The position numbers were made by a program, and so were the translations under genes. The notes under the pieces were generated by a model. The model saw only the letters and a program-made list of their open reading frames with translations. It ran no database searches and was not told where the DNA came from. Positions 17,121 through 25,879 of a DNA stretch of 64,000 bases are shown one piece after another. The stretch comes from Hyphomicrobiaceae bacterium (GTDB lineage Bacteria > Pseudomonadota > Alphaproteobacteria > Rhizobiales > Devosiaceae), in assembly GCA_020638095.1 (NCBI GenBank), contig JACKJF010000003.1, positions 372,001-436,000 on the forward strand, read 5' to 3'. Within the stretch, counting starts at the first letter, position 1; the number at the start of each line of letters is the position of its first letter.

Positions 17121-19271
17121 TCAGATGATCAGATCTCCGCGATCGACATCGTGAAGGTCAATGCCGTTGACCTTGATGACCGTGTTGTGGTCCGAGAATC
17201 TGACCGTGTCGTCATGCGCGGAACCGACTTCGGTGAAGTGCGTCAGCGCAACGCGCAGGTTCTTGTAATGGAACGCCCTGAGGTCCAGCCGGTCGAAATT
17301 GTTTTCGAAACCGAAAATCCTGTCGGTGCCGTCGCCGAACCCATAGACGAACGTATCACGGCCGGCGTCACCGCGAAGCACGTCATTGCCGTCGCCGCCA
17401 TTGATCGTGTCGCTGCCCTTGCCGCCCCACAGGAAGTCGGACCCGTTTTCACCATAGAGCATGTCGTTGCCGTTGAGGCCGTAAACCTTGTCATCGCCGG
17501 CTCCGGCTTTGACCTGGTTCTCGGTATTGTTTGCGGTGACGATATCGCCGCGGCGCGTGCCGATGACGTTCTCGATATAGTTGACGATCTCGCCGTTGTT
17601 CGTAACAGCAGCGGCCACCCCGACATTGTTCGCAATGTTGCCGATCGTCGAATAGTGGCCCGGCCTCAGGTCGATCTTGGCGGCTTTGGTTACGTCCGAA
17701 ACGTCGAACGTATCTGTGCCGCCCGCGTCCCACACCGTCAGGATGGCGGTATAGGTGCCGACCTTCATATTGTCGGCGCCGTACTGGAATGCCTTCTGGC
17801 CGTGTCCATCATTGCCGAAATACGACGTGTCGCCCTTCCGCGTATTGAAGTTCGCGCCGTAAAGGCTCTGGATCGCTTGAATGTCATAGACCATCGGCGT
17901 CAGAGGCCAGGGCTGCGTTGCGGGATCAGAACCGTCGGTGCCCGGATGCCCCACATAGGACATGACCGTGTACTGGTTGTTGTTGGTCGGATCGCCTGCC
18001 GTATTGTTCGGGTCGTTGTTGGGATGGATCAGTCCCAGCGAATGGCCGAGCTCATGCAGATAGGTCAGCCAGCTCGTGCTGCCATAGACATTGTTGCTCT
18101 GATCGGGATTGGACGTGTTGATCCAGAGATCGCCGTGAATGGACGGTGTTCCGGGCACCACATTGCCGATGCCGAACTGCGACCCGTTGGTAAAATCGGA
18201 GACAAAGCCGAAAGCGTCCGTCGCAGGTGCGCCATTTGCGTCGGTCATGTCGGCACTACCAAACGTAATGTCGCCGATAATGCCGCCGTCGCGGATGGCA
18301 AATTCCCAAAGCCCCTTCGTGCCGGTATTGCCGAGCGTATTCTCGAGCTTGAGCATCTGCGCTTGCGAGCCGGACTGCGGCAGCTCGAAGAAATCCTGGC
18401 CGTTGCCAAACGTGAAGCCCGCATGGGCCACCTGCCCGCCGAGACCGCCGGTACCGCCGCTGGCGTCGCCGGTCGTCCAGTTGATGTCGTCATAGCGGAA
18501 AACGATGTCGAAATCGCCGCTGCCGCGATCAAAGAGCTGCAACTGGAAACTGTTGGTCTTGTCGGCGTGCTTGTTGTAGTAGCCGACGCCTTCCCAGGTG
18601 ATCGTCACCACATCGTTGACCGCGTCGACATCGACATAAATCGGGTTACTTTCAGGGTTCTCGCCGTCCGGCCGCGTATCGACGTCCGCCCAGAACGGCG
18701 CGATCATCGTCGTGCTGCCCGCCGTAATCGAGTTTGGCGTATAGGTTGAAATGCCGGAATTGAATGACACCGAGCCGTTGGTGTTCACATAGACCGAACT
18801 CATGTCGATCACGACACCGTTGACCTTGATGCCCTGTTCGAAAACCGACGAGAAGTCATAAGCGGCATAGCCGTCATCATTGACCGGTACGACGATTTCG
18901 CCGTAGCCCGCCACGCCGCCAAGGCCTGAAACAAGGTCCCCATCTCCAGTAATCGGCGCACCGTGACCCGTATTGTCCGTAGCCGTGCCGCCGGCGACCA
19001 GATTGACGTTGGCCACTTCGTTCCACATGCGCACGGCAAGTTCAGCCATGGCGCGCTCCTGCACGTCCATGGAGAAAGTTGAACCCACAGGCACGTAGTA
19101 ACTGCCACCGGCATCGACCTGGTAATAGTCAGGATTGCCGTCGGGCTCGGTATCAAGCGTGCCCACATAGCTCGGCATCGTCGCGCCGAGGAACGAGTAG
19201 GTGATTTGTCCGGATCCAGCATGCCACGCCGGTATGCTGTTATCTATAAGCGACTGAAAGGTGGTGGCCAT
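17121..19271 (-). CDS. Serralysin-type M10 metalloprotease with nidogen-like domain and RTX repeats
   Basis: A 716-residue secreted zinc protease. The active site HELGHSLGLIHP (about residues 405-416) is the full metzincin motif HExxHxxGxxH, and YTVMSYVG supplies the Met-turn. Between the N-terminal strand region and the active site there is a roughly 200-residue insert (about 120-330) with IAPFWADVDTRPDG, DVVTITWEGVGYYN and NSFQLQLFDRGSGDFDIVFRY, typical of a NIDO (nidogen) domain. RTX nonapeptides (AGAGDDKVYGLNGNDMLYGE onward) and the C-terminal module LDLRAFHYKN..IKVNGIDL complete it. No Sec signal is seen, in keeping with type I secretion. The start follows GGGAG. Transporter genes are not nearby. 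Confidence 0.9.
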   Translation of the reverse strand: MATTFQSLIDNSIPAWHAGSGQITYSFLGATMPSYVGTLDTEPDGNPDYYQVDAGGSYYVPVGSTFSMDVQERAMAELAVRMWNEVANVNLVAGGTATDNTGHGAPITGDGDLVSGLGGVAGYGEIVVPVNDDGYAAYDFSSVFEQGIKVNGVVIDMSSVYVNTNGSVSFNSGISTYTPNSITAGSTTMIAPFWADVDTRPDGENPESNPIYVDVDAVNDVVTITWEGVGYYNKHADKTNSFQLQLFDRGSGDFDIVFRYDDINWTTGDASGGTGGLGGQVAHAGFTFGNGQDFFELPQSGSQAQMLKLENTLGNTGTKGLWEFAIRDGGIIGDITFGSADMTDANGAPATDAFGFVSDFTNGSQFGIGNVVPGTPSIHGDLWINTSNPDQSNNVYGSTSWLTYLHELGHSLGLIHPNNDPNNTAGDPTNNNQYTVMSYVGHPGTDGSDPATQPWPLTPMVYDIQAIQSLYGANFNTRKGDTSYFGNDGHGQKAFQYGADNMKVGTYTAILTVWDAGGTDTFDVSDVTKAAKIDLRPGHYSTIGNIANNVGVAAAVTNNGEIVNYIENVIGTRRGDIVTANNTENQVKAGAGDDKVYGLNGNDMLYGENGSDFLWGGKGSDTINGGDGNDVLRGDAGRDTFVYGFGDGTDRIFGFENNFDRLDLRAFHYKNLRVALTHFTEVGSAHDDTVRFSDHNTVIKVNGIDLHDVDRGDLII

Positions 19272-19333
19272 GATTGCACTCCCATGACTGTGTCGGGGCG
19301 AGCAATCTCTCAGGGGACCTTCCGTCTGGGGTT

Positions 19334-19374
19334 GTCTCTACCAGAGAGACTTCGCCCACATCATGGATGTGGGC
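19334..19374 (-). promoter_or_regulatory. Two hairpins upstream of the M10 protease gene
   Basis: GTCTCT (19334-19339) pairs with AGAGAC (19345-19350), and GCCCACAT (19354-19361) pairs with ATGTGGGC (19367-19374). They lie 60-100 bases upstream of the protease start in a 214-base gap. They may be an operator, a leader structure or the terminator of the upstream RTX gene; the function is unknown. Confidence 0.4.
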
Positions 19375-19485
19375 GTTCAGCGCAAATCCTGCAATATCGG
19401 TGTCCTGTGCCATTGTGACACAGGACATTAACCATTTGGAAATCAGGCACTTGGGTGTCGGACCGCCCGAATCCGGCCGGCCCCG

Positions 19486-21393
19486 TCAGATCAGGAAATC
19501 GTGCCCGTCGATCTGGCTGAGATCGACACCTTTGATCTTGACGTGGGTTCCCCGATAGTCGAAGCGCGCCACATGATTGTGAGCGCTTCCGACCTCCGAA
19601 AAGTGCTTGAGCGCCGCGGCCTCTGACCTGAAATGAAAGGCCCTCAGGTCCAGCCGGTCCTGCCGGTCGCGGAAATCGAGAATGACGTCTGAACCTTCGC
19701 CTCTGGCAAAGGTGAAAAGGTCATGACCCTGGTCGCCGCGAAGATTGTCATTGCCCTTGTCACCCTCGATCACATCATTGCCCCGGCCGCCCGAAATCGT
19801 GTCGTTGCCCTTGCCGCCCCTAAGCACATCCCGCGCATTCTGGCCGAGCAATGTGTCGTCGCCGCCGAGCCCCAGAACGGTCGCGCCATCCTTGCGCGAG
19901 GTGACGGTTTCGCCGGTGCTGTCGCCTCTGATCAGCTTGTCGCGCGGATCAAGGATTGTGAATGGTGTGGTGAAGGTTTCGTCGTTGACTGAAACCAGAA
20001 CGCGACCGTCGCTCAGCAAAGCCATGTGCGGCGATTCCGGCGACAGGCTTTGCGTCGCACCGCTGATCGGAACAAAGGTGGCGCCGATCTTGTTGCCTTC
20101 AATGTCGTAGCGCGCAGCCTGATAGTGGTTGGCTCCAGTCACGTCGTACCAGGCCAGCAGGAGCGACCCGTCCTTGAGTTCGATCATTTCTGGCAAGGTG
20201 AACCGGGTATTGCTGCTGTCCTGGTCCAGAAGGACTGCCGCGGAATGGGCAGTTCCATCGGCATTGAAGGTCTGCAGCTTGATCGAGTAGGTGGCCGCGC
20301 CAACGTTCGGATAGTCGTTTTCAAGCCAGACCAGCGCAAACCCGCCGCCTTTCAGACTCACCAACTCCGGTTTGCGGGATCCTTGATAATAGCCCATGTC
20401 CAGCACTTCCCCACCGCCCGGATCCTCGGAGAGGTTTGTGTCGCCCGAAAGTTTAGTGCCATCCGCAGCATAGGCGGCAAAATGAAGGTCACTGCCAAAG
20501 CCCGGCGAATTCTCGATCCAGGCGACGGTAAAACCTCCTCCGCTCAAGGCTTCGGCTGAAAACGAGTAGACCGATGTGCTCGCATCGTTGATGTCAAAAG
20601 GCTGGTCGGAGGTTGAGGGGGTTTCAGGCGTATCCTGCGGAACGCCATTTGCGTCGAATAGGCGACCGAAAAGGTCATTGCTGAAATCCACCCACATGGC
20701 GACAAAGCCACCACCGGCAAGTCCGACAGTGATTTCTTTGCTGGTCGAGTCCGCCGGATATTGCGACCGCACTTCGTCCGTCCGGACGGCAACCGCCGAA
20801 AAATCGTCAGACGGGTCGGCGTTGGTATTGTCCCAGACGACTGGACCACCCGTGAGGCTTTGCGCGGTTCCATCCGCGGAATAGCGCTTCACCGCCATGA
20901 GTTCGTAGGTGGCGTCGGTTGTGACCTGCGCATGCCATGCGGCGACGTAGCCGCCATCGGCGAGAGCCGTAAGGCTTAGTGTGTTCTTCAACACGTGCGT
21001 GGCGGAGAGCGTGGTCAGGTAGCTATCGCTCTTGATCGTTCCGTCGGGATTGAAAGCGAGAAGCCTGTAATCGAAGTCAGTATTGTGGGTGGAATCGACG
21101 GCCACCAGAGTGGTGCCGTCCTTGAGAGTGATGATGCGGGAAAACGACTGGAGCAACGCCACATTATCGTATGGCAGGATGGTGAGGACGTTGCCCTGCC
21201 GGTGACCTTCGGCGTCGTAGACCTGGGCCTGGTAAGAAATGATGTCCTGCCAGAAAAGGATGAAGCCGCCGCCCGGCAGGGCAACCATGTTGTCAAAGGT
21301 CTCGGTGACACCTCCGCCGTCGGAATATCCGACTGGCAAAAGCCCATCGCCGGAAAAGCTCAGGCCCTTCCACAAAGTTGGCGTCGTCGTCAT
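19486..21393 (-). CDS. RTX-repeat secreted protein with propeller-like repeats
   Basis: A 635-residue paralogue of the protein encoded at 15103-17001. Eight blades of the GGF-xxx-W type are visible (ALPGGGFILFWQDI, TLKDGTTLVAVDS, ALADGGYVAAWHA, GLAGGGFVAMWVD, ALSGGGFTVAWIE, SLKGGGFALVWLE, ELKDGSLLLAWYD, LLSDGRVLVSVND). RTX nonapeptides (GLGGDDTLLGQNARDVLRGG, GGRGNDVIEGDKGND) and the shared C-terminal module LDLRAFHFRS..VKIKGVDLS follow. The ATG at 21393 has AAGGAAGGA at ideal spacing, so the longer open frame upstream is rejected. It is probably exported by a type I system and is calcium-stabilised; the binding target is unknown. Confidence 0.82.
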   Translation of the reverse strand: MTTTPTLWKGLSFSGDGLLPVGYSDGGGVTETFDNMVALPGGGFILFWQDIISYQAQVYDAEGHRQGNVLTILPYDNVALLQSFSRIITLKDGTTLVAVDSTHNTDFDYRLLAFNPDGTIKSDSYLTTLSATHVLKNTLSLTALADGGYVAAWHAQVTTDATYELMAVKRYSADGTAQSLTGGPVVWDNTNADPSDDFSAVAVRTDEVRSQYPADSTSKEITVGLAGGGFVAMWVDFSNDLFGRLFDANGVPQDTPETPSTSDQPFDINDASTSVYSFSAEALSGGGFTVAWIENSPGFGSDLHFAAYAADGTKLSGDTNLSEDPGGGEVLDMGYYQGSRKPELVSLKGGGFALVWLENDYPNVGAATYSIKLQTFNADGTAHSAAVLLDQDSSNTRFTLPEMIELKDGSLLLAWYDVTGANHYQAARYDIEGNKIGATFVPISGATQSLSPESPHMALLSDGRVLVSVNDETFTTPFTILDPRDKLIRGDSTGETVTSRKDGATVLGLGGDDTLLGQNARDVLRGGKGNDTISGGRGNDVIEGDKGNDNLRGDQGHDLFTFARGEGSDVILDFRDRQDRLDLRAFHFRSEAAALKHFSEVGSAHNHVARFDYRGTHVKIKGVDLSQIDGHDFLI

Positions 21394-21540
21394 GAGCCGC
21401 GTCCTTCCTTTGGCCATAAGACCGGACACCTCTGGAGATTGCAACCTTTCCGGCCTTTTGCTGCGCCGGGTCCGGCCGAATTGACTTTGCCCGAGGCATC
21501 CGGTCCGAATAGTCTCGCCCGAAACGTTCGGGGGTTTGTG

Positions 21541-23157
21541 GTGGACGCAGCGCAGCAATACGATTTCATCATCATCGGCGGCGGGTCCGCGGGCTGCGTT
21601 CTGGCCAACCGTTTAAGCGCCGACCCGAAGACGCGCGTATTGCTGCTTGAAGCTGGCGGCGAGGACAACTGGATCTGGTTTCACATTCCCGTCGGCTACC
21701 TGTTCGCCATCAACAATCCCCGCGCCGACTGGATGTTCAGGACCGTGAATGACCCGGGCCTCAACGGTCGTTCGCTCATCTATCCGCGCGGCAAGGTGCT
21801 GGGCGGCTGTTCGGCGATCAATGCCATGGTCTCGATGCGGGGCCAGGCCGCCGATTACGATCACTGGCGGCAACTGGGCCTCACAGGCTGGGGCTGGGAT
21901 GACGTGCTGCCGGTTTTCAGGAAGCTCGACAACCATTTCGGCGGAGAAAACGAATTTCACGGATCCGGCGGCGAATGGCGGGTCGAACCGCCCCGCGTCT
22001 CCTGGGAAATTCTCGACGCCGTCGGCGACGCGGCCGCCGAAATGGGCGTGCCCTGGATCGAGGATTTCAACCGCGGCGACAATGAGGGTGTCTCCTATTT
22101 CCAGGTCAACCAGCGCCGTGGCCGGCGTGTCTCCACAAAACACGCCTTCCTCGACCCGGTCCGCCACCGCACCAACCTGACCGTCATCACCGGCGCCGAA
22201 ACCGAAAAGCTGATCGTCGAAGGCTCACGCGTTTCCGGGGTCCGCTACCGCAGGGATGGCAGCATGCATGAGGTGCGCGCCGTCCGAGAAACCATCCTTT
22301 CCGCCGGGTCGATCGGCGACGTGCAGATTCTCCACCGCTCCGGCATCGGCCCCGGCCAGTGGCTTCAGGACCTCGGCATCGATACCGTGTGCGACCGCCC
22401 CGGTATCGGCCGCAACCTGCAGGACCATCTCCAGCAGCGTGCCATCTTCAGGGTCAGCAATGTCAGGACCCTCAACACCGACTATTACAACCTCCTCAAA
22501 CGCGGCTGGATGGGGATCGAATATGCCCTCTTCCGCACCGGGCCGCTGACCATGGCGCCTTCCCAGCTCGGGCTCTTCTGCAAGTCATCGCCCGATCAGG
22601 AAACGGCCAATATCGAATTCCACGTTCAGCCGCTTTCGCTCGACAAGTTCGGCGACCCGCTCCACCGCTTCCCCGCCGTCACCGTCAGCGCCTGCAACCT
22701 GAGGCCGACCTCGCGCGGCACCGTGCGCATCACCTCGCCCGAAATCGGCGCCCATCCCGAAATCGCGCCCAATTACCTTTCAACCGAAAACGACCGGTTG
22801 ATCGCCGCCGAAGCCATTCGCCTAACCCGCCGCCTCATGTCGCAAAACCGGCTGAAGCAATACCAGCCCGAGGAATATCTGCCCGGTCCCGCTGTCGGCG
22901 ACAGCCCCGAGGAACTGGCCAAAGCTGCGGGCGATATCGGCACGACCATCTTTCACCCGGTCTCGACCTGCAAGATGGGGCTCGAATCCGACCCGATGGC
23001 GGTCGTCGACAAGGATCTGAAGTTCTTCGGCCTCGAGGGCCTGCGCATTGCCGATGCCTCGGTGATGCCCACCATCACATCGGGCAACACCAACACCCCG
23101 ACCATCATGATCGCCGAGAAAGCCAGCGAGGCGATTTTGGCAACGTGGCGCGGATAG
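21541..23157 (+). CDS. GMC family oxidoreductase (choline dehydrogenase-like)
   Basis: A 538-residue flavoprotein. The FAD motif FIIIGGGSAGCVLANRL is at residues 9-25, the GMC signature regions PRGKVLGGCSAINAMVSMRG and ILSAGSIGDVQILHRSGIG follow, and the C-terminus has FHPVSTCKMG, LRIADASVMPTI and NTNTPTIMIAEKAS with the catalytic His/Asn positions. Substrates in the family are alcohols such as choline or aromatic alcohols; not determined here. The start is a GTG at 21541 (or 21538) with GGGGGT before it. The frame stays open about 180 codons further into the antisense of the RTX gene, which is spurious. Confidence 0.9.
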   Translation: MDAAQQYDFIIIGGGSAGCVLANRLSADPKTRVLLLEAGGEDNWIWFHIPVGYLFAINNPRADWMFRTVNDPGLNGRSLIYPRGKVLGGCSAINAMVSMRGQAADYDHWRQLGLTGWGWDDVLPVFRKLDNHFGGENEFHGSGGEWRVEPPRVSWEILDAVGDAAAEMGVPWIEDFNRGDNEGVSYFQVNQRRGRRVSTKHAFLDPVRHRTNLTVITGAETEKLIVEGSRVSGVRYRRDGSMHEVRAVRETILSAGSIGDVQILHRSGIGPGQWLQDLGIDTVCDRPGIGRNLQDHLQQRAIFRVSNVRTLNTDYYNLLKRGWMGIEYALFRTGPLTMAPSQLGLFCKSSPDQETANIEFHVQPLSLDKFGDPLHRFPAVTVSACNLRPTSRGTVRITSPEIGAHPEIAPNYLSTENDRLIAAEAIRLTRRLMSQNRLKQYQPEEYLPGPAVGDSPEELAKAAGDIGTTIFHPVSTCKMGLESDPMAVVDKDLKFFGLEGLRIADASVMPTITSGNTNTPTIMIAEKASEAILATWRG

Positions 23158-23159
23158 GC

Positions 23160-24653
23160 CTACCAGGATTTCAGCGGCCTGAGGATCGGCGTCTTCTTGA
23201 AGATATGGCTGTCCATGCGTTCAAGCAGCCGGTCGAGAAGTTCCACAGCGACCTGCTCCGAGGCGCCCTTGTTCAGCATGACACATTCGGCCCGCGCCGA
23301 CATGGCCGCGTCGGTCATCTCGCCGCGCGATGGCACGCCCTCCTTGACTAGGTCTTCGAGCACCTGCGTGGCCCAGATGGCCGGCACCGAGGCCGCCTCG
23401 CAGATCCAGAGGATTTCTTCCTGCATTTCGGCGAGCCGTTCGAAGCCGATTTCCGAGGCCAGATCGCCGCGGGCGATCATCACCCCGAACGGACGGCGGC
23501 CGCGCGTGCGGGCGATGATGGCCGGCAGGTTGGTCACCGCGTCGGGCCGCTCGATCTTGGCGACAATCCCGAGTTTCCGCTTGCCAATGCCGTGACGGAC
23601 AAGCGCTGCTTCGAGAAGGTCGATGTCTTCGGCATCTTCGACAAACGAATAGCCGACAATGTCCGCGAGTTTGATCACCGTGGCGAGGTCGTCTTCGTCC
23701 TCCGCCGTCAAAGCCGCGAGATCGAGCCGCGTATCCGGGAAATTGAGGCCCTTTTCCGGCTTGATTTTTACCCCGCCGGTCTTGGTGCGCCGCACCCGCA
23801 CAATCACCTCCTCACCCCGCACCTCCTCGACGACGCCCATGAGCTTGGCATCGTCGTAGAGGACACTTTCCCCGACCTTAAGCCGGCCGATGAGCTGAGG
23901 CAGCGAAACGCTGGCCGCGACAGGAATGTGCTTGTCGGCCTCGAGAGGCCCGCCCGCGGTCAATCGCAGCCGGTGGCCGGTTTGAAGCTTGGCATGCTTG
24001 TCATGATGCGCGACGTCCGCGGTGCGGATCTTCGGTCCGGCAATGTCCATGAACACGGCGATGGACCGGCCGACATCCGCCTCCGCCGCCCGCACTTGAT
24101 CAACCATCGCTTCCCAGGCGGCCGCATCGTCATGGGCGCAGTTGATGCGCGCGACATTCATGCCCGCCCGCGCAAAGCCCAGAACCAGCCGCGCATCCTC
24201 CGCGGCCTCGCTGGGCAGCGTGACCATGATGCGCGTGCGGCGGCGGCCGATTGCCGGCCCGAAAAGCTCGTCGCTGGCCTGTTTCAGCCGTTCTTCGCCG
24301 GCAAAGAATGCCTCGGCGCCGGCCAGGGGATGCGGGCTCGCCCGACCGAGCATCGCCGAAAGCGCGAAGATCACCGCATCAAGGGTCGGCAGCACCCGGC
24401 TTTCCAGCCGCCCCAGCGACGAAAGCCCGAGCCGCATGAGCTTACGCTGAAGATTGCGCGGATCGTGCCGGCGCAGGGCCAGATAGTGCGCCAGATTGGC
24501 AACCCCCGGATCGCGCGCGCCCGGATCATCCTGCAATGTCAGAACCAGATCGTCAGTCGCGATGCTTTCCCTGAGCGCAGTGACCTCGCCCAGCACGGCT
24601 TGCACGTCCTCGAATTCCGTGTTGGCGGTCGCTTTGTCGCGTTCAAGACCCAT
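23160..24653 (-). CDS. Pyruvate kinase-like protein lacking the C-terminal domain
   Basis: A 497-residue protein. After an N-terminal extension of roughly 125 residues it has the pyruvate kinase barrel: MVTLPSEAAEDARL then AGMNVARINCAHDD, MDIAGPKIRT, IVAKIERPDAV (catalytic Lys and Glu), GVMIARGDLASEIGFE and WATQVLEDLVKEGVPSRGEM. It stops soon after MLNKG..ELLDRLLERM, so the C-terminal regulatory domain of about 110-120 residues is absent. The start at 24653 is preceded by GGAGGAGAGA. It may be a pyruvate kinase isoform or a divergent relative; whether it is active cannot be told. It sits beside ppk2 in the same orientation. Confidence 0.82.
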   Translation of the reverse strand: MGLERDKATANTEFEDVQAVLGEVTALRESIATDDLVLTLQDDPGARDPGVANLAHYLALRRHDPRNLQRKLMRLGLSSLGRLESRVLPTLDAVIFALSAMLGRASPHPLAGAEAFFAGEERLKQASDELFGPAIGRRRTRIMVTLPSEAAEDARLVLGFARAGMNVARINCAHDDAAAWEAMVDQVRAAEADVGRSIAVFMDIAGPKIRTADVAHHDKHAKLQTGHRLRLTAGGPLEADKHIPVAASVSLPQLIGRLKVGESVLYDDAKLMGVVEEVRGEEVIVRVRRTKTGGVKIKPEKGLNFPDTRLDLAALTAEDEDDLATVIKLADIVGYSFVEDAEDIDLLEAALVRHGIGKRKLGIVAKIERPDAVTNLPAIIARTRGRRPFGVMIARGDLASEIGFERLAEMQEEILWICEAASVPAIWATQVLEDLVKEGVPSRGEMTDAAMSARAECVMLNKGASEQVAVELLDRLLERMDSHIFKKTPILRPLKSW

Positions 24654-24786
24654 TCTCTCCTCCACTCGGATAATCCTTGCGGATCGGAAATATCTGCCGC
24701 TCACATCAATATAGTGACGGTCCTATCGGTTTGCCGCACGCACGGGCAGACCCGGCGCCGCGCGTCAGATCAGGGAATTGAGCTGG

Positions 24787-24807
24787 CCCGGCCGGCCGAT
24801 GGCCGGG
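24787..24807 (-). terminator. GC-rich hairpin downstream of ppk2
   Basis: CCCGGCC (24787-24793) and GGCCGGG (24801-24807) form a 7-bp stem with a 7-base loop, just downstream of the ppk2 stop. No T-run follows on the minus strand, so termination here is only plausible. Confidence 0.4.
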
Positions 24808-24832
24808 TGACACCAGCAGCCTCTGTCACTTG

Positions 24833-25807
24833 CTAGTCGCGATGTGGCTCTGGGTGCAGCGTCTTGCCAACAATGTGCTGAGACCGGCCGATGACGTCGT
24901 CGCTTGACCCGACGATCAAAGGATCGGGCGCCCGGACCAGATGCTCGTCCTTGCCCGGATAGGGCAGCGTGTGAAGGAAATGCATCATGGCGTTGAGCCG
25001 TGCCCGCTTCTTGTCGTTCGACTTGATGATCGTCCAGGGCGCGTCGGCCGTGTCGGTGTAAAAGAACATCGCTTCTTTCGCTTCGGTATAGTCGTCCCAG
25101 CGTCCGAGGCTTTCGCGGTCGATCGGCGAAAGCTTCCAGCGCTTGAGCGGCTCCTTTTCCCGCGATTCGAACCGTCTCAGCTGCTCGTCCTGGGTCACCG
25201 AGAACCAGTATTTGAAAAGCCAGATGCCCGAGCGGACCATCATCCGCTCGATCTCGGGGCATTCGCGCATGAATTCGAGATAGTCGTTGGCGTTGCAAAA
25301 GCCCATGACCCGCTCGACCCCGGCCCGGTTGTACCAGGAGCGGTCAAAGAAGACCATTTCGCCCGCTGCTGGCAGGTGCTCGATATAGCGCTGGAAATAC
25401 CATTGTGTGCGCTCGCGCTCGGTCGGCTTTTGCAGCGCCACCACCCGCGCGAAACGCGGATTGAGGTGTTCCATGAACCGCTTGATCGTGCCGCCCTTGC
25501 CGGCCCCGTCCCGCCCCTCGAAAAGGATGACGATCTTCTGGCCGGTTTCCAGCACCCAGTCCTGAACCTTGAGCAGTTCGACCTGAAGTTCCGCCTTGTG
25601 CTTCTCGTAGGGCACGCGCGGCATGCGTGTATGATAGGGATATTCCCCGCTTTCGAACGCATGCCGGATGAAATCCGGATCGTGCCGCTTTTCCGAAAGG
25701 CTCGGTTCATGCTGAACCGTGCTGCTGGCCGCACTCTCTGTCACGGTGTCCATGCCATTGGGCGCAGTTTCACCCGCGGCGACCGTCTTTTCGGTTTCGT
25801 CACTCAT
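24833..25807 (-). CDS. ppk2: Polyphosphate kinase 2
   Basis: A 324-residue PPK2-family enzyme that transfers phosphate between polyphosphate and nucleotides. The core starts near residue 85: Walker A FEGRDGAGKGGTIKRF (about 97-112), the QWYFQRYIEHLP segment, Walker B FFDRSWYNRAGVE and the lid module with Arg/Lys residues follow, and DPLKRWKLSP-like EKEPLKRWKLSPIDRESLGRW. The first 50 residues are low-complexity and probably disordered. The start at 25807 follows AGAGGG; eight extra codons upstream are possible. Subclass (ADP- or GDP-forming) is not assigned. Confidence 0.93.
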   Translation of the reverse strand: MSDETEKTVAAGETAPNGMDTVTESAASSTVQHEPSLSEKRHDPDFIRHAFESGEYPYHTRMPRVPYEKHKAELQVELLKVQDWVLETGQKIVILFEGRDGAGKGGTIKRFMEHLNPRFARVVALQKPTERERTQWYFQRYIEHLPAAGEMVFFDRSWYNRAGVERVMGFCNANDYLEFMRECPEIERMMVRSGIWLFKYWFSVTQDEQLRRFESREKEPLKRWKLSPIDRESLGRWDDYTEAKEAMFFYTDTADAPWTIIKSNDKKRARLNAMMHFLHTLPYPGKDEHLVRAPDPLIVGSSDDVIGRSQHIVGKTLHPEPHRD

Positions 25808-25879
25808 GTTCAAACCCTCTTTGTCCCCCAAGACCTAAGCCTTTCCTGCCCATTTTATCTTGACCGGGGTCAAATTCGC

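Noticed and set aside
20995..21540. N-terminal extension of the GMC oxidoreductase by about 180 codons
   Set aside because: It runs antisense to the RTX gene, and the FAD motif expected near the N-terminus starts right after 21541.
24705..24832. Possible small gene between the pyruvate kinase-like gene and ppk2
   Set aside because: Only short frames without start signals are present; the region holds a GC-rich hairpin instead.
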